A DNA stretch of 64,000 bases from Rhizobium sp. BK196 (GCF_014193255.1 NZ_JACHZB010000004.1:248001-312000), one strand, 5' to 3'. Shown: positions 8,367 to 18,310, counted from the stretch's first letter. Numbers and translations: made by a program. The notes: generated by a model not told the origin, from the letters alone.

Positions 8367-9314
8367 ATGGCCAAGATCAAGAACGTAGCGGTCCAGATGG
8401 ACCATGTCTCCGGCATCAATATAGCGGGCGATTCCACCTTCGCCATGAGCCTTGAGGCGCAGGCGCGTGGCTACAAGCTCTTCCATTACACGCCCGACCG
8501 CCTGAGTTTGCGCGATGACAAGCTCTATGCCACCGTCGAGCCGATGGTACTGCGCGACGTCAAGGGCGATCATTATGAACTCGGAGCGCTTGAGCGCATC
8601 GACCTGTCGACCATGGATGTCGTCCTGCTGCGCCAGGACCCGCCTTTCGACATGTCCTACATCACCTCGACGCATCTGCTGGAGCGCATCCATCCGAAGA
8701 CGCTCGTCGTCAATGATCCCGCCTGGGTGCGCAACTCTCCGGAAAAGATCTTCGTCACTGAATTTTCCGACCTGATGCCGAAGACGCTGATCACCAAGGA
8801 TCCGGGCGAGATCCGCCGATTCCGCGACGAGATGGGCGACATCATCCTGAAGCCGCTCTACGGCAATGGCGGCGCCGGCGTTTTCCATTCCACCAAGGAC
8901 GATCGCAACCTGTCCTCGCTGCTCGAAATGTTCGGCCAGCTCTTCCGCGAGCCTTTCATCGCTCAGCAGTACCTGCCTGACGTGCGTAGGGGCGACAAGC
9001 GCATCATCCTCGTCGACGGTGAATTTGCCGGCGCCATAAATCGCGTCCCGGCGGAACACGATAGCCGCTCCAACATGCATGTCGGCGGTCGTGCCGAGCC
9101 GACCGAACTGACGGCACGCGAAAAGGAAATCTGCGAGCGCATCGGCCCGGCTCTGCGCGAACGCGGCTTCCTGCTCGTCGGCATCGACGTGATCGGCGAT
9201 TATATGACCGAGATCAACGTGACCTCGCCGACCGGCATCCGCGAAGTGAAGAAGTTCGGCGGCGCCGATATCGCAAGCCTGTTGTGGGATGCGATCGAGC
9301 GCAAGCGCGGCTAA
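8367..9314 (+). CDS. gshB: glutathione synthetase
   Basis: This 315-residue cytosolic ATP-grasp enzyme joins gamma-glutamylcysteine and glycine to form glutathione. Conserved stretches include [45 protein letters not shown] and [12 protein letters not shown], which covers the ATP- and substrate-binding loops. The length matches the bacterial family. The start ATG follows AAGGGACGG. It is monocistronic in this window; glutathione also serves the GFA-like protein and the detoxification context common in rhizobia. Confidence 0.97.
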   Translation: MAKIKNVAVQMDHVSGINIAGDSTFAMSLEAQARGYKLFHYTPDRLSLRDDKLYATVEPMVLRDVKGDHYELGALERIDLSTMDVVLLRQDPPFDMSYITSTHLLERIHPKTLVVNDPAWVRNSPEKIFVTEFSDLMPKTLITKDPGEIRRFRDEMGDIILKPLYGNGGAGVFHSTKDDRNLSSLLEMFGQLFREPFIAQQYLPDVRRGDKRIILVDGEFAGAINRVPAEHDSRSNMHVGGRAEPTELTAREKEICERIGPALRERGFLLVGIDVIGDYMTEINVTSPTGIREVKKFGGADIASLLWDAIERKRG

Positions 9315-9424
9315 AGCAAAGCCAAGAACAGACCACAAAAATTGTTCTTGTCGTTCCGCCTTTGATCCCTTCCGTTCCAGGATTACAACCCGCCGCAATT
9401 TGATTGCAGCGGATAGCTGAATTC

Positions 9425-9439
9425 GTTCGCTTATCGTTC
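9425..9439 (+). promoter_or_regulatory. LexA (SOS) box upstream of comM
   Basis: The sequence GTTCGCTTATCGTTC is an exact GTTC-N7-GTTC direct repeat, the LexA-binding motif of alphaproteobacteria. It lies 72 nt before the comM start, where a repressor would cover the promoter. A second, imperfect GTTC-N5-GTTC lies at about 9350. Confidence 0.75.
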
Positions 9440-9511
9440 TTGTTTTATTCCGGCTTCCATGCCAGATTGTGACCGGCTTCATAGGTTGGGTTCAGGGTCA
9501 CGAGGCAGGGC

Positions 9512-11044
9512 ATGGTCGCGCGCGTCAGTACGGTTGCATTTCAGGGCATTGAAGGTGTTCCGGTCGAGGTCCAGGTCATGGTCGCTCCCGGGAAAATGGG
9601 GATCCAGATCGTCGGGCTTCCGGATAAAGCGGTTGCGGAAAGCCGAGAGCGGGTGCAGGCCGCCCTGCACGCTTCCGGTCTGGCGCTGCCATCCAAGCGC
9701 GTGACCGTCAACCTTGCGCCTGCGGATCTTCCCAAAGAAGGCAGTCACTTCGACCTTCCGATCGCGCTCGGTTTGATGGCAGCTCTCGGCGCCATCCCGG
9801 CGGATGCCTTGTCCGACTATGTCGTCGTCGGCGAACTCAATCTCGATGGTACGATTGCAGCAATCGCCGGCGCTCTGCCGGCGGCAATCGGTGCCAACGC
9901 GAGTGGGAAAGGCCTGATCTGTCCGGCCGAAAGCGGATCCGAGGCCGCCTGGGCCGGGTCAGACGTCGACATTCTGGCGCCGCGGAGCCTGATAGCACTC
10001 GCCAATCATTTCCGCGGCACACAGATCCTTTCGCGCCCGGAACCGTCCATTCGCCCGAACGCCGCCAATCTGCCCGATCTCGCCGAGATCAAGGGACAGG
10101 AAAGCGCCAAGCGGGCGCTGGAAGTGGCCGCCGCCGGCGGCCATAACCTATTGATGGTTGGGCCGCCGGGCTCCGGCAAGTCGATGCTGGCTTCGAGACT
10201 GCCATCCATCCTGCCGCCGCTCTCGGCCGCCGAATTGCTTGAAGTCTCGATGATCCATTCCATCGCCGGCCAGCTCTCCGGCGGCAAGCTTTCCGACCGC
10301 AGGCCCTACCGCACGCCGCACCATTCGGCGACGATGGCCGCCCTCATCGGCGGCGGCCTGCGCGCCAGGCCAGGCGAGGCTTCGCTTGCCCATCACGGCG
10401 TGCTTTTCCTCGACGAGTTTCCGGAATTCGCACCGCAGGTGCTCGACGCCTTGCGCCAGCCGCTGGAAAGCGGCGAATGCGTCATCGCGCGCGCCAATCA
10501 CCGCGTCTCCTATCCGGCGCGGATCCAGCTCATTGCCGCCATGAATCCCTGCCGCTGTGGCATGGCGGGCGAGCCCGGCCACACCTGTGCCCGAGGGCCG
10601 CGCTGCATGACCGATTATCAAGCCCGCATTTCCGGCCCGCTGATGGACCGCATCGATATCCGCATCGACGTGCCGGCCGTTTCCGCCGCCGACCTCATCC
10701 GGCCGACGGTCGCCGAAGCGAGTGCCGATGTTGCCCGGCGCGTTGCGCGTGCGCGCGACATTCAGCGCGAACGTTATGCTGCTGCAGGCGCTGTGGGCAT
10801 TTCCACCAATGCAGGATGCTCGACGGCAATGATCGAGAAGTTCGCCGAGCCGGATGCTGCGGGATTGCAGTTGTTGCGAGATGCCGCGGACAAGATGAAG
10901 TTTTCGGCGCGCGGTTACCACCGCGTCCTGAAGGTCGCCCGCACGCTTGCCGATCTCGACGGCAATGAAATGGTCGGACGTATTCACCTCGCGGAGGCGA
11001 TTTCCTACCGCGTTGCCGGTGCGCGGCTAACGGCAGCGGCATAA
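9512..11044 (+). CDS. comM: YifB/ComM family Mg-chelatase-like AAA+ ATPase
   Basis: This 510-residue protein has the YifB layout: an N-terminal Lon-like/ChlI subdomain starting VARVSTVAFQGIEGVPVEVQ, then an AAA+ core with Walker A GPPGSGKSMLASRLP (about residues 218-232) and Walker B VLFLDEFPEF. A C-rich AMNPCRCG element and a C-terminal Mg_chelatase domain follow. ComM helicases drive branch migration of recombination intermediates during natural transformation. The LexA box at 9425-9439 argues that here it belongs to the DNA-damage response. The gene is monocistronic and convergent with cysK. Confidence 0.94.
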   Translation: MVARVSTVAFQGIEGVPVEVQVMVAPGKMGIQIVGLPDKAVAESRERVQAALHASGLALPSKRVTVNLAPADLPKEGSHFDLPIALGLMAALGAIPADALSDYVVVGELNLDGTIAAIAGALPAAIGANASGKGLICPAESGSEAAWAGSDVDILAPRSLIALANHFRGTQILSRPEPSIRPNAANLPDLAEIKGQESAKRALEVAAAGGHNLLMVGPPGSGKSMLASRLPSILPPLSAAELLEVSMIHSIAGQLSGGKLSDRRPYRTPHHSATMAALIGGGLRARPGEASLAHHGVLFLDEFPEFAPQVLDALRQPLESGECVIARANHRVSYPARIQLIAAMNPCRCGMAGEPGHTCARGPRCMTDYQARISGPLMDRIDIRIDVPAVSAADLIRPTVAEASADVARRVARARDIQRERYAAAGAVGISTNAGCSTAMIEKFAEPDAAGLQLLRDAADKMKFSARGYHRVLKVARTLADLDGNEMVGRIHLAEAISYRVAGARLTAAA

Positions 11045-11047
11045 GGT

Positions 11048-11160
11048 TGAGTGACTGGTGAGCAGTGATAAGTGAGTAGCGGCTCGCAATAATCGGCAAA
11101 CCAAAGCGATTTGCGGCAGGCACCGAAAGCAGCCTCAGTCACTACTCGCTACCCACTAAT
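11048..11160. repeat. inverted pair of GTGAGTAG-type simple repeats
   Basis: Between the convergent comM and cysK ends, about 11048-11081 reads as tandem variants of GTGA/GTAG on the plus strand. About 11131-11160 carries the same kind of array on the minus strand. The two halves are complementary over much of their length and could fold into a long hairpin serving both genes, but there is no clean T tract. Confidence 0.5.
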
Positions 11161-11165
11161 TTCCT

Positions 11166-12128
11166 TCAGCTTCCGAGGCCTTCAAACAACGCCGTCGAAA
11201 GATAGCGCTCGGCAAAGGACGGGATGATGACGACAATGTTCTTGCCAGCATTTTCCGGACGGCGGCCGACCTCGATTGCCGCCGTCAGCGCCGCACCAGA
11301 GGAGATGCCGACAGGCACGCCTTCGAGCCTGGCGACGAGCCGTGCCTGCTGGAATGCGTCGTCATTGCTGACGGTGACGACCTCGTCATAGATGCTGGTA
11401 TCGAGGATCTTCGGCGCGAAGCCTGCACCGATGCCCTGGATCTTGTGCGGGCCGGGCGTACCGCCTGACAGTACGGGCGAATCCGCCGGTTCGACGGCCA
11501 CGATCCGGATATCCGGTTTGCGGCTCTTCAACACCTGGCCGACGCCGGTGATCGTGCCGCCGGTGCCGATGCCGGCAACGAAGATATCGACCGTGCCGTC
11601 GGTGTCGTTCCAGATTTCCTCGGCGGTCGTCTTGCGGTGAATTTCGGGGTTGGCCGGGTTTTCGAATTGCTGCGGAATGACGGCGTCGGGGAGCGAAGCG
11701 GCGAGTTCCTCGGCCTTGGCGATAGCCCCCTTCATGCCCTTCGGCCCTTCTGTCAGCACCAGTTCGGCGCCGAGCAGCGCCAGCATCTTACGGCGTTCGA
11801 CGGACATCGTCTCCGGCATAGTGAGGATCAGCCGATAACCTTTGGCGGCGGCCGCAAAGGCAAGCGCGATGCCGGTATTGCCCGAGGTCGGTTCGATCAG
11901 CACCGTCTTGCCGGGAGAAATCTTGCCCTGCGTTTCCAGGCTCTCGATCATGGCAACGCCGATACGGTCCTTCACCGAGGCGATCGGATTGAAGAATTCC
12001 AGCTTGGCGAGAATGCTGGCCACTACGCCCTTTTCTTTGGCGAGTTTGTCGAGGCGAACGAGCGGCGTATCGCCGATCGTATCCGTTATCGAGGAATAGA
12101 TGCGGCCGCGGCCCGGTTTGTGCGACAT
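11166..12128 (-). CDS. cysK: cysteine synthase A (O-acetylserine sulfhydrylase)
   Basis: This 320-residue PLP enzyme makes L-cysteine from O-acetylserine and sulfide. The PLP lysine is K53 in [11 protein letters not shown], the substrate loop is [12 protein letters not shown] and the PLP phosphate loop is [10 protein letters not shown]. The length and C-terminus fit CysK rather than cystathionine beta-synthase. The start ATG follows AAAGGGAGAGC. It is monocistronic, with an inverted GTGGCGG/CCGCCAC pair in the 140-bp gap upstream. Confidence 0.96.
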   Translation of the reverse strand: MSHKPGRGRIYSSITDTIGDTPLVRLDKLAKEKGVVASILAKLEFFNPIASVKDRIGVAMIESLETQGKISPGKTVLIEPTSGNTGIALAFAAAAKGYRLILTMPETMSVERRKMLALLGAELVLTEGPKGMKGAIAKAEELAASLPDAVIPQQFENPANPEIHRKTTAEEIWNDTDGTVDIFVAGIGTGGTITGVGQVLKSRKPDIRIVAVEPADSPVLSGGTPGPHKIQGIGAGFAPKILDTSIYDEVVTVSNDDAFQQARLVARLEGVPVGISSGAALTAAIEVGRRPENAGKNIVVIIPSFAERYLSTALFEGLGS

Positions 12129-12270
12129 GGTGCTCTCCCTTTGAAATCCATTCTGAAATCTGAGGAGAGAATAGGGTCAAAGTGGCGGTGAGACCAGAGT
12201 GGCTTCATCCGCCACCCACGCAAGCCAGAGAAAAAATCCTTTGAAAACCGTCCGTTGCCGAATGTTTATT

Positions 12271-12894
12271 TCAGGCAGCACGCGTGGCGATGAAGGCTGC
12301 CGTGCCCGCCAGGATGCTGGCGGCGACGCGATTCAGCACCTGCAATGCGCGTGGCTGTTTCAGCATCGTGCGGGCGCGCGACGCAAGCAGCATATAGGGA
12401 ACGAGCACGATCATCAGCACCACGAAGGTGACGGCGAGCAGGATGAGATACTCGCGCATGCCGATGCTGTTCAAATCGATCAACGTCGGCACCAGCGCCA
12501 CATAGAAGAGCATCGTCTTCGGGTTTCCGAGCGTCACCAGCAGGCCGGACAGGAACGACATGCCCGCACTGCTCGATTTCTTCGCGGCGATATCCTGCGG
12601 CAGCAGGCCGGCAGTCCAGAGCTTCCAAGCGATGTAGCCGAGATATAGGGCTCCGGCGATCTTGATGATGAGGAATATCTCGGTGAAAGTCTGCGCCACG
12701 AAGGCGAGGCCGAGGATGACGGCGGTGAGGTAAGTCATGTCTCCGAGCACCAGGCCGAGGCCCATGAAGAAGGTCTCGCGGAAATTCGAGCCTAGGGCAC
12801 GCGCCACGATCGCCGTGATCCCTGGGCCGGGAATGGCGGCGGCGATGAATAGGGCTCCGGCATAGGCGATCAGGACGGTAAGGCTCATCTTCAT
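12271..12894 (-). CDS. LysE/RhtB family amino-acid exporter
   Basis: This 207-residue membrane protein has six hydrophobic segments and the family signature IPGPGITAIVARALGS near the N-terminus. FMGLGLVLGDMTYL and SFLSGLLVTLGNPKTMLFY follow. Such proteins export amino acids such as lysine, threonine or homoserine lactone; the substrate cannot be read from sequence. I start it at MKMSLTVLIAYAG (12894), because the longer frame upstream adds a basic non-membrane tail unlike the family. It diverges from dps across 225 bp. Confidence 0.93.
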   Translation of the reverse strand: MKMSLTVLIAYAGALFIAAAIPGPGITAIVARALGSNFRETFFMGLGLVLGDMTYLTAVILGLAFVAQTFTEIFLIIKIAGALYLGYIAWKLWTAGLLPQDIAAKKSSSAGMSFLSGLLVTLGNPKTMLFYVALVPTLIDLNSIGMREYLILLAVTFVVLMIVLVPYMLLASRARTMLKQPRALQVLNRVAASILAGTAAFIATRAA

Positions 12895-13119
12895 ATCCAC
12901 TGACTTGCGGACCCTTCTATAGGCGGGTGAGGCAGGCCTCATCAAGCGTCTGGCGCTGATCTGTCCATAACCATAAAGAATAGGTCGGCTGAACCATGAT
13001 CTACTTGGAAACCGATCACGCCTTGCTATTTTTCCTGTCGCAAGCGGCCGCTGACACGGCCCGCCGCGGCTTCCCAAGGCTGCCGGCGCAGACGGTTTTC
13101 ATCACCAAGGAGAGAATAC

Positions 13120-13638
13120 ATGTCGCCTACCTCAGCCGAAGCCCGCGGACGTTCGCCGCTCAAGACCCCGTCCGACCTGCCGACCAACGCTATCACCGAT
13201 ATTTCGGCCGCGTTGACCGCGCTGCTCGCCGATGTCTTCACGCTCTATGTGAAGACCAAGAACTTCCACTGGCACATGTCCGGCCCGCATTTCCGTGATT
13301 ACCACCTGATGCTCGACGAGCAGGCGGAACAGATCTTCGATATGACGGACGAGGTTGCCGAACGTGCCCGAAAGATCGGCGGCACGACGCTGCGTTCGAT
13401 CGGTCAGATCGCCCGCCAGCAGCGCATTCCGGACAATGATGCTGACTATGTCACCCCCGAGGACATGCTCTCCGAGCTGCGTGAAGACAATCTTCACCTC
13501 GTCTCAATCCTGCGCGAAGTGCATGAAGTCTGCGACGAGCACAACGACGTTGCGACCGCGAGCCTGATCGAGAACTGGATCGACCAGAGCGAACGCCGCA
13601 CCTGGTTCCTGTTCGAAACGACGCGCCAAGCGAAGTAA
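13120..13638 (+). CDS. dps: Dps family DNA-protecting ferritin-like protein
   Basis: This 172-residue four-helix protein belongs to the ferritin superfamily. The ferroxidase residues of Dps sit in KTKNFHWHMSGPHF and HLMLDEQAEQIF (His, Asp, Glu), located between subunits of the dodecamer. An N-terminal Ser/Arg/Lys-containing tail may bind DNA. Dps stores iron and protects DNA from peroxide. An AAGGAG Shine-Dalgarno precedes the ATG. No Fur or OxyR site is obvious to me in the upstream 225 bp. Confidence 0.93.
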   Translation: MSPTSAEARGRSPLKTPSDLPTNAITDISAALTALLADVFTLYVKTKNFHWHMSGPHFRDYHLMLDEQAEQIFDMTDEVAERARKIGGTTLRSIGQIARQQRIPDNDADYVTPEDMLSELREDNLHLVSILREVHEVCDEHNDVATASLIENWIDQSERRTWFLFETTRQAK

Positions 13639-13659
13639 CACGTGAGCCGAACCTCAGTG

Positions 13660-14556
13660 TCAGGCTGCCGGCAGGCGAATAAGTCTCGCCGGCGACCAGC
13701 CCAGATTCATGCCGGCGGCGGCGAGCAGAATAACTGCCGCCCCGGCAATCTGCATCGGCTGCAATGCATGGCCGAAAGCGAAGCGGTCGACCAGGATGGC
13801 AGCGACCGGATAGATGAAAGACAAGGCGCCGGTCAGATGCGTCGGCAGTTTCTGGATCGCGCCATAGAGCAGTACGTACATGAGACCGGTGTGGACGACC
13901 CCGACCGCGATCAGGATCATCCAGGAACTGATATCGGCGGGGAGGTTCGAAAAATCGGTCATCGGCGCCAGCATGACGATACCGGTCGAAACCTGGATCA
14001 GCGCGATCAGATGCGGCGGCGTGCCGCGCAGCCATTTGGCGGCAAGCGCGGCAAGAGCATAGAAGAAGGCGGCACCCAGCGCCATTAGGATGCCGAGACC
14101 GTAGCTGCCGGAGACGGCATCGCTATTTGGTTTCGCCTCGACGATAGCAGCCATGCCGGCAAAGGAAAGCCCGAGCCAGAAGAGCTTGGTGCCTGTGATC
14201 TTCTCCCCGAGAAAGAGTGCGCCGAGCGCAAGCAGCATGAAAGGCTGAGTGTTGTAGACAGTCGTCGCGATCGAGATCGACGCGTGCGAATAGGAGGCGA
14301 ACAACAGCAGCCAGTTGGAGACGATGGCGATACCGCCGAAGACAGCGATGCCGAGCGACCGCAGGCTGATGATACCAGGCCTCAGCAGGCCGAGCGCAGT
14401 GCAGACCATCAGCAGGGTCAGCGCGCCGAAGAAGCAGCGCCAGAAGACCACGCCGCTGACCGGTTGACCCGACATGACGACGAACCAGCCGATTGTTCCC
14501 GATATCAGCATCGCTGCCGTCATCTCTGCTGTGCCTCTTTTGATCTCACCCTGCAT
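13660..14556 (-). CDS. DMT superfamily (EamA) transporter
   Basis: This is an inner-membrane carrier of about 298 residues with ten predicted membrane helices in two EamA repeats. The first starts MTAAMLISGTIGWFVVMSGQ; the second includes GSYGLGILMALGAAFFYALA. I prefer the ATG at 14556, because GGAG lies 6 nt upstream; another ATG 12 nt earlier is possible. It is divergent from an Lrp-type regulator across about 100 bp, a frequent pairing in which the regulator controls amino-acid export. The substrate is unknown. Confidence 0.9.
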   Translation of the reverse strand: MQGEIKRGTAEMTAAMLISGTIGWFVVMSGQPVSGVVFWRCFFGALTLLMVCTALGLLRPGIISLRSLGIAVFGGIAIVSNWLLLFASYSHASISIATTVYNTQPFMLLALGALFLGEKITGTKLFWLGLSFAGMAAIVEAKPNSDAVSGSYGLGILMALGAAFFYALAALAAKWLRGTPPHLIALIQVSTGIVMLAPMTDFSNLPADISSWMILIAVGVVHTGLMYVLLYGAIQKLPTHLTGALSFIYPVAAILVDRFAFGHALQPMQIAGAAVILLAAAGMNLGWSPARLIRLPAA

Positions 14557-14664
14557 CGCCATCTCCATTCGTTAGCGGGAAATTGTATTGCGGCATCGCA
14601 GCATTTTCTATAAGCTGAGAAAGGGAAAGGCTGGATAAACCTAATCTTGTTAGGAGTTTTTGCC

Positions 14665-15132
14665 ATGTTGGCTAACGAGATGCAGGCAGTCGACGATATT
14701 GACCGCGCGATGATAGAGGCGCTGGCCGGAAATTCGCGTATTTCCCTAAAGGAGCTCGCCCAAGCTGTAGGACTTTCTTCGCCGAGCGCGGCAGAGCGTC
14801 TGCGTCGGCTCGAGGATCGCGGCGTCGTGACGCTCTTCACCATCGATCTCGATCCGGCGGCGATTGGCTACCCGCTTCAGGCGATCGTGCGGGTGCGCCC
14901 GCTGCCCGGTCAGCTCCATATCGTCGAGCGCATTATCCAGGACACGCCCGAATTCATCGAATGCGACAAGGTGACGGGAGACGATTGCTTCATCGCCCGC
15001 CTCGTCGTCCGCTCCATGGGAGAGCTCGACAGCATTCTCGACAAGGTGGCCGAGCGGGCGGAGACTAATACGTCGATGATCAAGTCTTCGCCGGTCAAGC
15101 GGCGCCTGCCGCCCCTGATACGAAAAAAATAG
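14665..15132 (+). CDS. Lrp/AsnC family transcriptional regulator
   Basis: This 155-residue regulator has an N-terminal winged helix (VDDIDRAMIEALAGNSRISL then LSSPSAAERLRRLEDRGVV). A C-terminal RAM ligand-binding domain with the CDKVTGDDCFIARLVVRS core follows. The ATG at 14665 is preceded by GGAG at a 9-nt spacing; a TTG 18 nt upstream is less likely. It is divergent from the EamA transporter, so local control of that transporter is the simplest inference. Confidence 0.93.
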   Translation: MLANEMQAVDDIDRAMIEALAGNSRISLKELAQAVGLSSPSAAERLRRLEDRGVVTLFTIDLDPAAIGYPLQAIVRVRPLPGQLHIVERIIQDTPEFIECDKVTGDDCFIARLVVRSMGELDSILDKVAERAETNTSMIKSSPVKRRLPPLIRKK

Positions 15133-15134
15133 CT

Positions 15135-16028
15135 TCAGAAATCCGCCATTGGCGACAGCATGGCGGGATGATCGAGGCTTGTCTCCTCAAGTCCACGCAG
15201 CATCAGGCATGTTCCGCCTCCGTAAGGCATCGCCTCGCCGGACCAGCCGAGCCTGTCAGGGCGGAAGAGCGCTTCGACTGTCGTTGCCCGGATGCCTAGA
15301 CCGGAAAGGATTGCGGAGAGTGAGGGGATCTCCGCCGCGACCACGTCGAGAAGAACGACGTGGTCGGGTACCGGCATCTTCCATGCAATAACGGCCTTGC
15401 TCTCTTCCAGATAGCTCAAGCGGACGTTCGGATCGAGCTGTGTGTTGATGAGGAACATCGCGGAATTGCTGGCGACGGCGAGCGTCTCCGAAACTGGCTT
15501 GCGGTTCCTCAGCAGACCTTGAAGCAGGGCGAGATCATCTGCATCGCGCGGCTGAAGAGGCCGTGATGCGGCGGCACCTTCAGACATTGGTGCGGCGCCG
15601 ACATACTTGTGAAGCGGAAGCGAACGGAAACCGTAGGGCTCATAAAGATCAGACTTGTCCGTGCAGAGGATAATGGCCTCGAAATCCCGCGCCTCACACC
15701 AGGCAAGCGCCTTGACCGTCACATCCCGGTAGAGGCCGCGACCGCGCCATGGCGGGCGGACCGCGCCGGACTGAAAGGCGGCGGCATCGACGAGCCGGCC
15801 GTTGAGGACGAAAGGCATGGCGAAGGCGGAGAGATTGGCAGCGAGCAGACCTTCATCCGTAAACCAGCCGAACGGCATGCTGGTCGGGTCCGGACCGCCA
15901 AGTTCGCGCAGCGGATCGATATCGATGCCAAACGTATCATCGAGCAGAGAGACGAGAGCGGCCCAGGCCGCCGGATCGCTGAAATAATCCTGCCGGAAGG
16001 TAAGCTCGTCGGAATCGGTAACGCTCAT
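15135..16028 (-). CDS. GNAT family N-acetyltransferase
   Basis: This is a 297-residue protein with an N-terminal GNAT domain: the acetyl-CoA pyrophosphate loop appears as [17 protein letters not shown], and [10 protein letters not shown] resembles the beta-5/alpha-4 region. A C-terminal half (from about residue 160) resembles the sterol-carrier-like or second GNAT-like half of Eis-type enzymes. The substrate is unknown. Its ATG overlaps the dut stop (ATGA), so the two are co-translated. Convergent with the upstream Lrp gene, only 2 bp apart. Confidence 0.88.
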   Translation of the reverse strand: MSVTDSDELTFRQDYFSDPAAWAALVSLLDDTFGIDIDPLRELGGPDPTSMPFGWFTDEGLLAANLSAFAMPFVLNGRLVDAAAFQSGAVRPPWRGRGLYRDVTVKALAWCEARDFEAIILCTDKSDLYEPYGFRSLPLHKYVGAAPMSEGAAASRPLQPRDADDLALLQGLLRNRKPVSETLAVASNSAMFLINTQLDPNVRLSYLEESKAVIAWKMPVPDHVVLLDVVAAEIPSLSAILSGLGIRATTVEALFRPDRLGWSGEAMPYGGGTCLMLRGLEETSLDHPAMLSPMADF

Positions 16029-16495
16029 ACCCCGGTCGAGCCGAAGCCGCCGGCGCCGCGTGCAGTTTCGGTCGTCTCCGAGACATCGGCAATGCGGGTC
16101 TGGACGAATGGTGCAATCACCATCTGCGCGATGCGCATGCCACGCGTGATGGTGAAATCCTCCTCGCCATGATTGACGAGAATGACCTTCACTTCGCCAC
16201 GATAATCACAGTCGACGGTACCGGGCGCATTGAGGCAGGTGACACCATTCTTGGCTGCAAGACCGGAACGCGGGCGCACCTGGCCCTCGAAACCCTCAGG
16301 AATTTCAAAGACGAAGCCCGTCGGAATGAGTGCGCGTTTGCCGGGCGCCAGCACCAGCGGCTTGTCCTCGTCGATGGCCGCGCGCAGGTCCATGCCGGCT
16401 GCACCACGCGTTTCATAGGAAGGCAGCTCCAGGCCCTGGCCGTTCGGCAGGCGGATCAGATTGAGGGTCGGGCGGGTGTCTGTGTGAATGGTCAT
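16025..16495 (-). CDS. dut: dUTP diphosphatase
   Basis: This 156-residue trimeric enzyme hydrolyses dUTP to dUMP, keeping uracil out of DNA and supplying thymidylate synthesis. All five motifs are present: [46 protein letters not shown] and the C-terminal arm [11 protein letters not shown]. The stop overlaps the start of the acetyltransferase gene by 4 bp. It is divergent from prfC. Confidence 0.98.
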   Translation of the reverse strand: MTIHTDTRPTLNLIRLPNGQGLELPSYETRGAAGMDLRAAIDEDKPLVLAPGKRALIPTGFVFEIPEGFEGQVRPRSGLAAKNGVTCLNAPGTVDCDYRGEVKVILVNHGEEDFTITRGMRIAQMVIAPFVQTRIADVSETTETARGAGGFGSTGV

Positions 16496-16585
16496 GCGGC
16501 ATTACTTCGTGCCTCGTGCCGCAAGGTCAATTGCAATGGCGCGCTTTAATCGCTAGATACGCCGCAATTCCACAGGATTCACATC

Positions 16586-18169
16586 ATGGCCGAAAGTCTC
16601 GCCGAGGCGGTCTCCCGCCGCCGCACATTCGCTATTATCGCTCACCCGGATGCGGGTAAGACGACGCTCACGGAAAAGCTGCTGCTTTTCGGCGGCGCTA
16701 TCCAGCTCGCCGGTGAAGTGAAGGCGAAGAAGGATCGCATGCAGACCCGCTCGGACTGGATGAAGATCGAGCGCGAGCGCGGCATCTCGGTTGTCACCTC
16801 AGTCATGACCTTCGAATATGAAGGCAATGTCTTCAACATTCTCGACACGCCCGGTCACGAAGACTTTGCTGACGATACCTACCGCACGCTGACGGCAGTC
16901 GACGCCGCCGTCATGGTCATCGATGCAGCCAAGGGTATCGAGCCGCGTACGCTGAAGCTGTTCGAAGTCTGCCGCATGCGCGACATTCCGATCATCACCT
17001 TCATCAATAAGATGGACCGTGAGAGCCGCGATCCCTTCGAGATCCTGGATGAGGTCGAGGAGAAGTTGGCGCTGGACACGGCCCCGGTCACCTGGCCGAT
17101 CGGCCGCTCCAAGACCTTCTGCGGTTCCTATCATCTCAAGGAAAACACGGTGCGCGGCTCCGATACGGAAGTCGACGTTACTGCCGTCAACGGACCGCAG
17201 AGCGTTGCCGACCGGCTGCCGGAAAATGAACGCGATGCCTTCATCGAGGAGGTGGAACTGGCGATCGAAGCCTGCCGCCCCTTCGATCGGGAATCCTTCC
17301 TCGAAGGTCATATGACGCCGGTTTTCTTCGGCTCCGCCCTGCGCAACTTCGGTGTTCGCGATCTCATCAATGCGCTTGGCGACTTCGCTCCGCCGCCGCG
17401 TGACCAGGTCGCCGATGTCAGAACCGTGCATGCCGCCGAAGACAGGATGACGGCTTTCGTCTTCAAGATTCAGGCGAACATGGACCCGAACCATCGTGAC
17501 CGTATCGCCTTTGCCCGTATCTGCTCCGGCAAGCTGGAGCGCGGCATGAAGGCCCGCCTGGCACGCACCGGCAAGCAGCTTGGCCTCACCGCGCCGCAGT
17601 TCTTCTTCGCCTCGCAGCGCCAGCTCGCCGATACGGCTTTCGCCGGCGATGTCGTCGGCATCCCGAACCACGGCACGCTGCGCATCGGCGACACGCTGAC
17701 GGAAGGTGAAAGCCTGGTATTCCAGGGTGTGCCGAACTTCTCGCCTGAAATCCTGCGCCGCGTCCGCCTGGAAGACGCCATGAAGGCCAAGAAGCTGAAG
17801 GAAGCCCTGCAGCAGATGGCCGAAGAAGGCGTCGTCCAGCTCTTCCAGCCGGAAGATGGCTCGCCGGCCATCGTCGGCGTCGTGGGCGCGCTGCAGCTCG
17901 ATGTCCTGAAGGAGCGCCTGATGGCGGAATATGGCCTGCCCGTCTCCTTCGAAATGTCGCGCTTCTCCGTCTGCCGCTGGATTTCGTCTGACCAGCCTGC
18001 TGAACTCGACAAGTTCCTCACCGTCAAGCGCGGCGATATCGCCCGTGATCTCGACGGCGACCCGGTCTTCCTGGCGCAGGATGGTTTCTCGCTGCGCTAC
18101 GAGGCGGAACGCTATCCGGCGATCAAGATGGTGGCAATCAAGGAATATCACGCGGCCAAGGCCGCCTGA
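16586..18169 (+). CDS. prfC: peptide chain release factor 3
   Basis: This 527-residue GTPase recycles RF1/RF2 from the ribosome after peptide release. GTPase motifs are AHPDAGKTTLTEKLL (G1), DTPGHEDFADDTYR (G3) and NKMDRESRDP (G4), with domains II and III following at normal length. It is monocistronic; the plus-strand gene ends where a minus-strand LysR gene fragment begins. Elongation factor G and BipA are excluded by length and by the RF3-specific GTPase region. Confidence 0.97.
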   Translation: MAESLAEAVSRRRTFAIIAHPDAGKTTLTEKLLLFGGAIQLAGEVKAKKDRMQTRSDWMKIERERGISVVTSVMTFEYEGNVFNILDTPGHEDFADDTYRTLTAVDAAVMVIDAAKGIEPRTLKLFEVCRMRDIPIITFINKMDRESRDPFEILDEVEEKLALDTAPVTWPIGRSKTFCGSYHLKENTVRGSDTEVDVTAVNGPQSVADRLPENERDAFIEEVELAIEACRPFDRESFLEGHMTPVFFGSALRNFGVRDLINALGDFAPPPRDQVADVRTVHAAEDRMTAFVFKIQANMDPNHRDRIAFARICSGKLERGMKARLARTGKQLGLTAPQFFFASQRQLADTAFAGDVVGIPNHGTLRIGDTLTEGESLVFQGVPNFSPEILRRVRLEDAMKAKKLKEALQQMAEEGVVQLFQPEDGSPAIVGVVGALQLDVLKERLMAEYGLPVSFEMSRFSVCRWISSDQPAELDKFLTVKRGDIARDLDGDPVFLAQDGFSLRYEAERYPAIKMVAIKEYHAAKAA

Positions 18170-18305
18170 TTACCTTGCCAGCCGTTCGACAAGGAACTCG
18201 ACGACCGCGCGCATGGACGGCAATTGCCCGATCTGGAAGAAGCCCTCCGCCTGCTGCGCCAGGCTGCTTGAACATCCCATGGTGCCGCCTTGTCCAGACA
18301 GGGCG
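18170..18305 (-). pseudogene. C-terminal remnant of a LysR-type regulator
   Basis: The minus strand reads QQAEGFFQIGQLPSMRAVVE followed by FLVERLAR and a stop (TAA at 18172-18170). That is the typical C-terminal end of LysR-family regulators. The frame can be followed back only about 45 codons, and the rest of the gene is absent: the ridA gene starts its 3' end at 18311. It lies directly against the prfC stop. I read it as a relic left after deletion or replacement of a regulator gene. Confidence 0.55.
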
Positions 18306-18310
18306 GCATT

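Noticed and set aside
8349..9482. 377-codon minus-strand open frame opposite gshB
   Set aside because: Antisense of glutathione synthetase and without recognisable features.
16799..18151. Long minus-strand open frame opposite prfC
   Set aside because: Antisense of a recognised GTPase, with no domain of its own.
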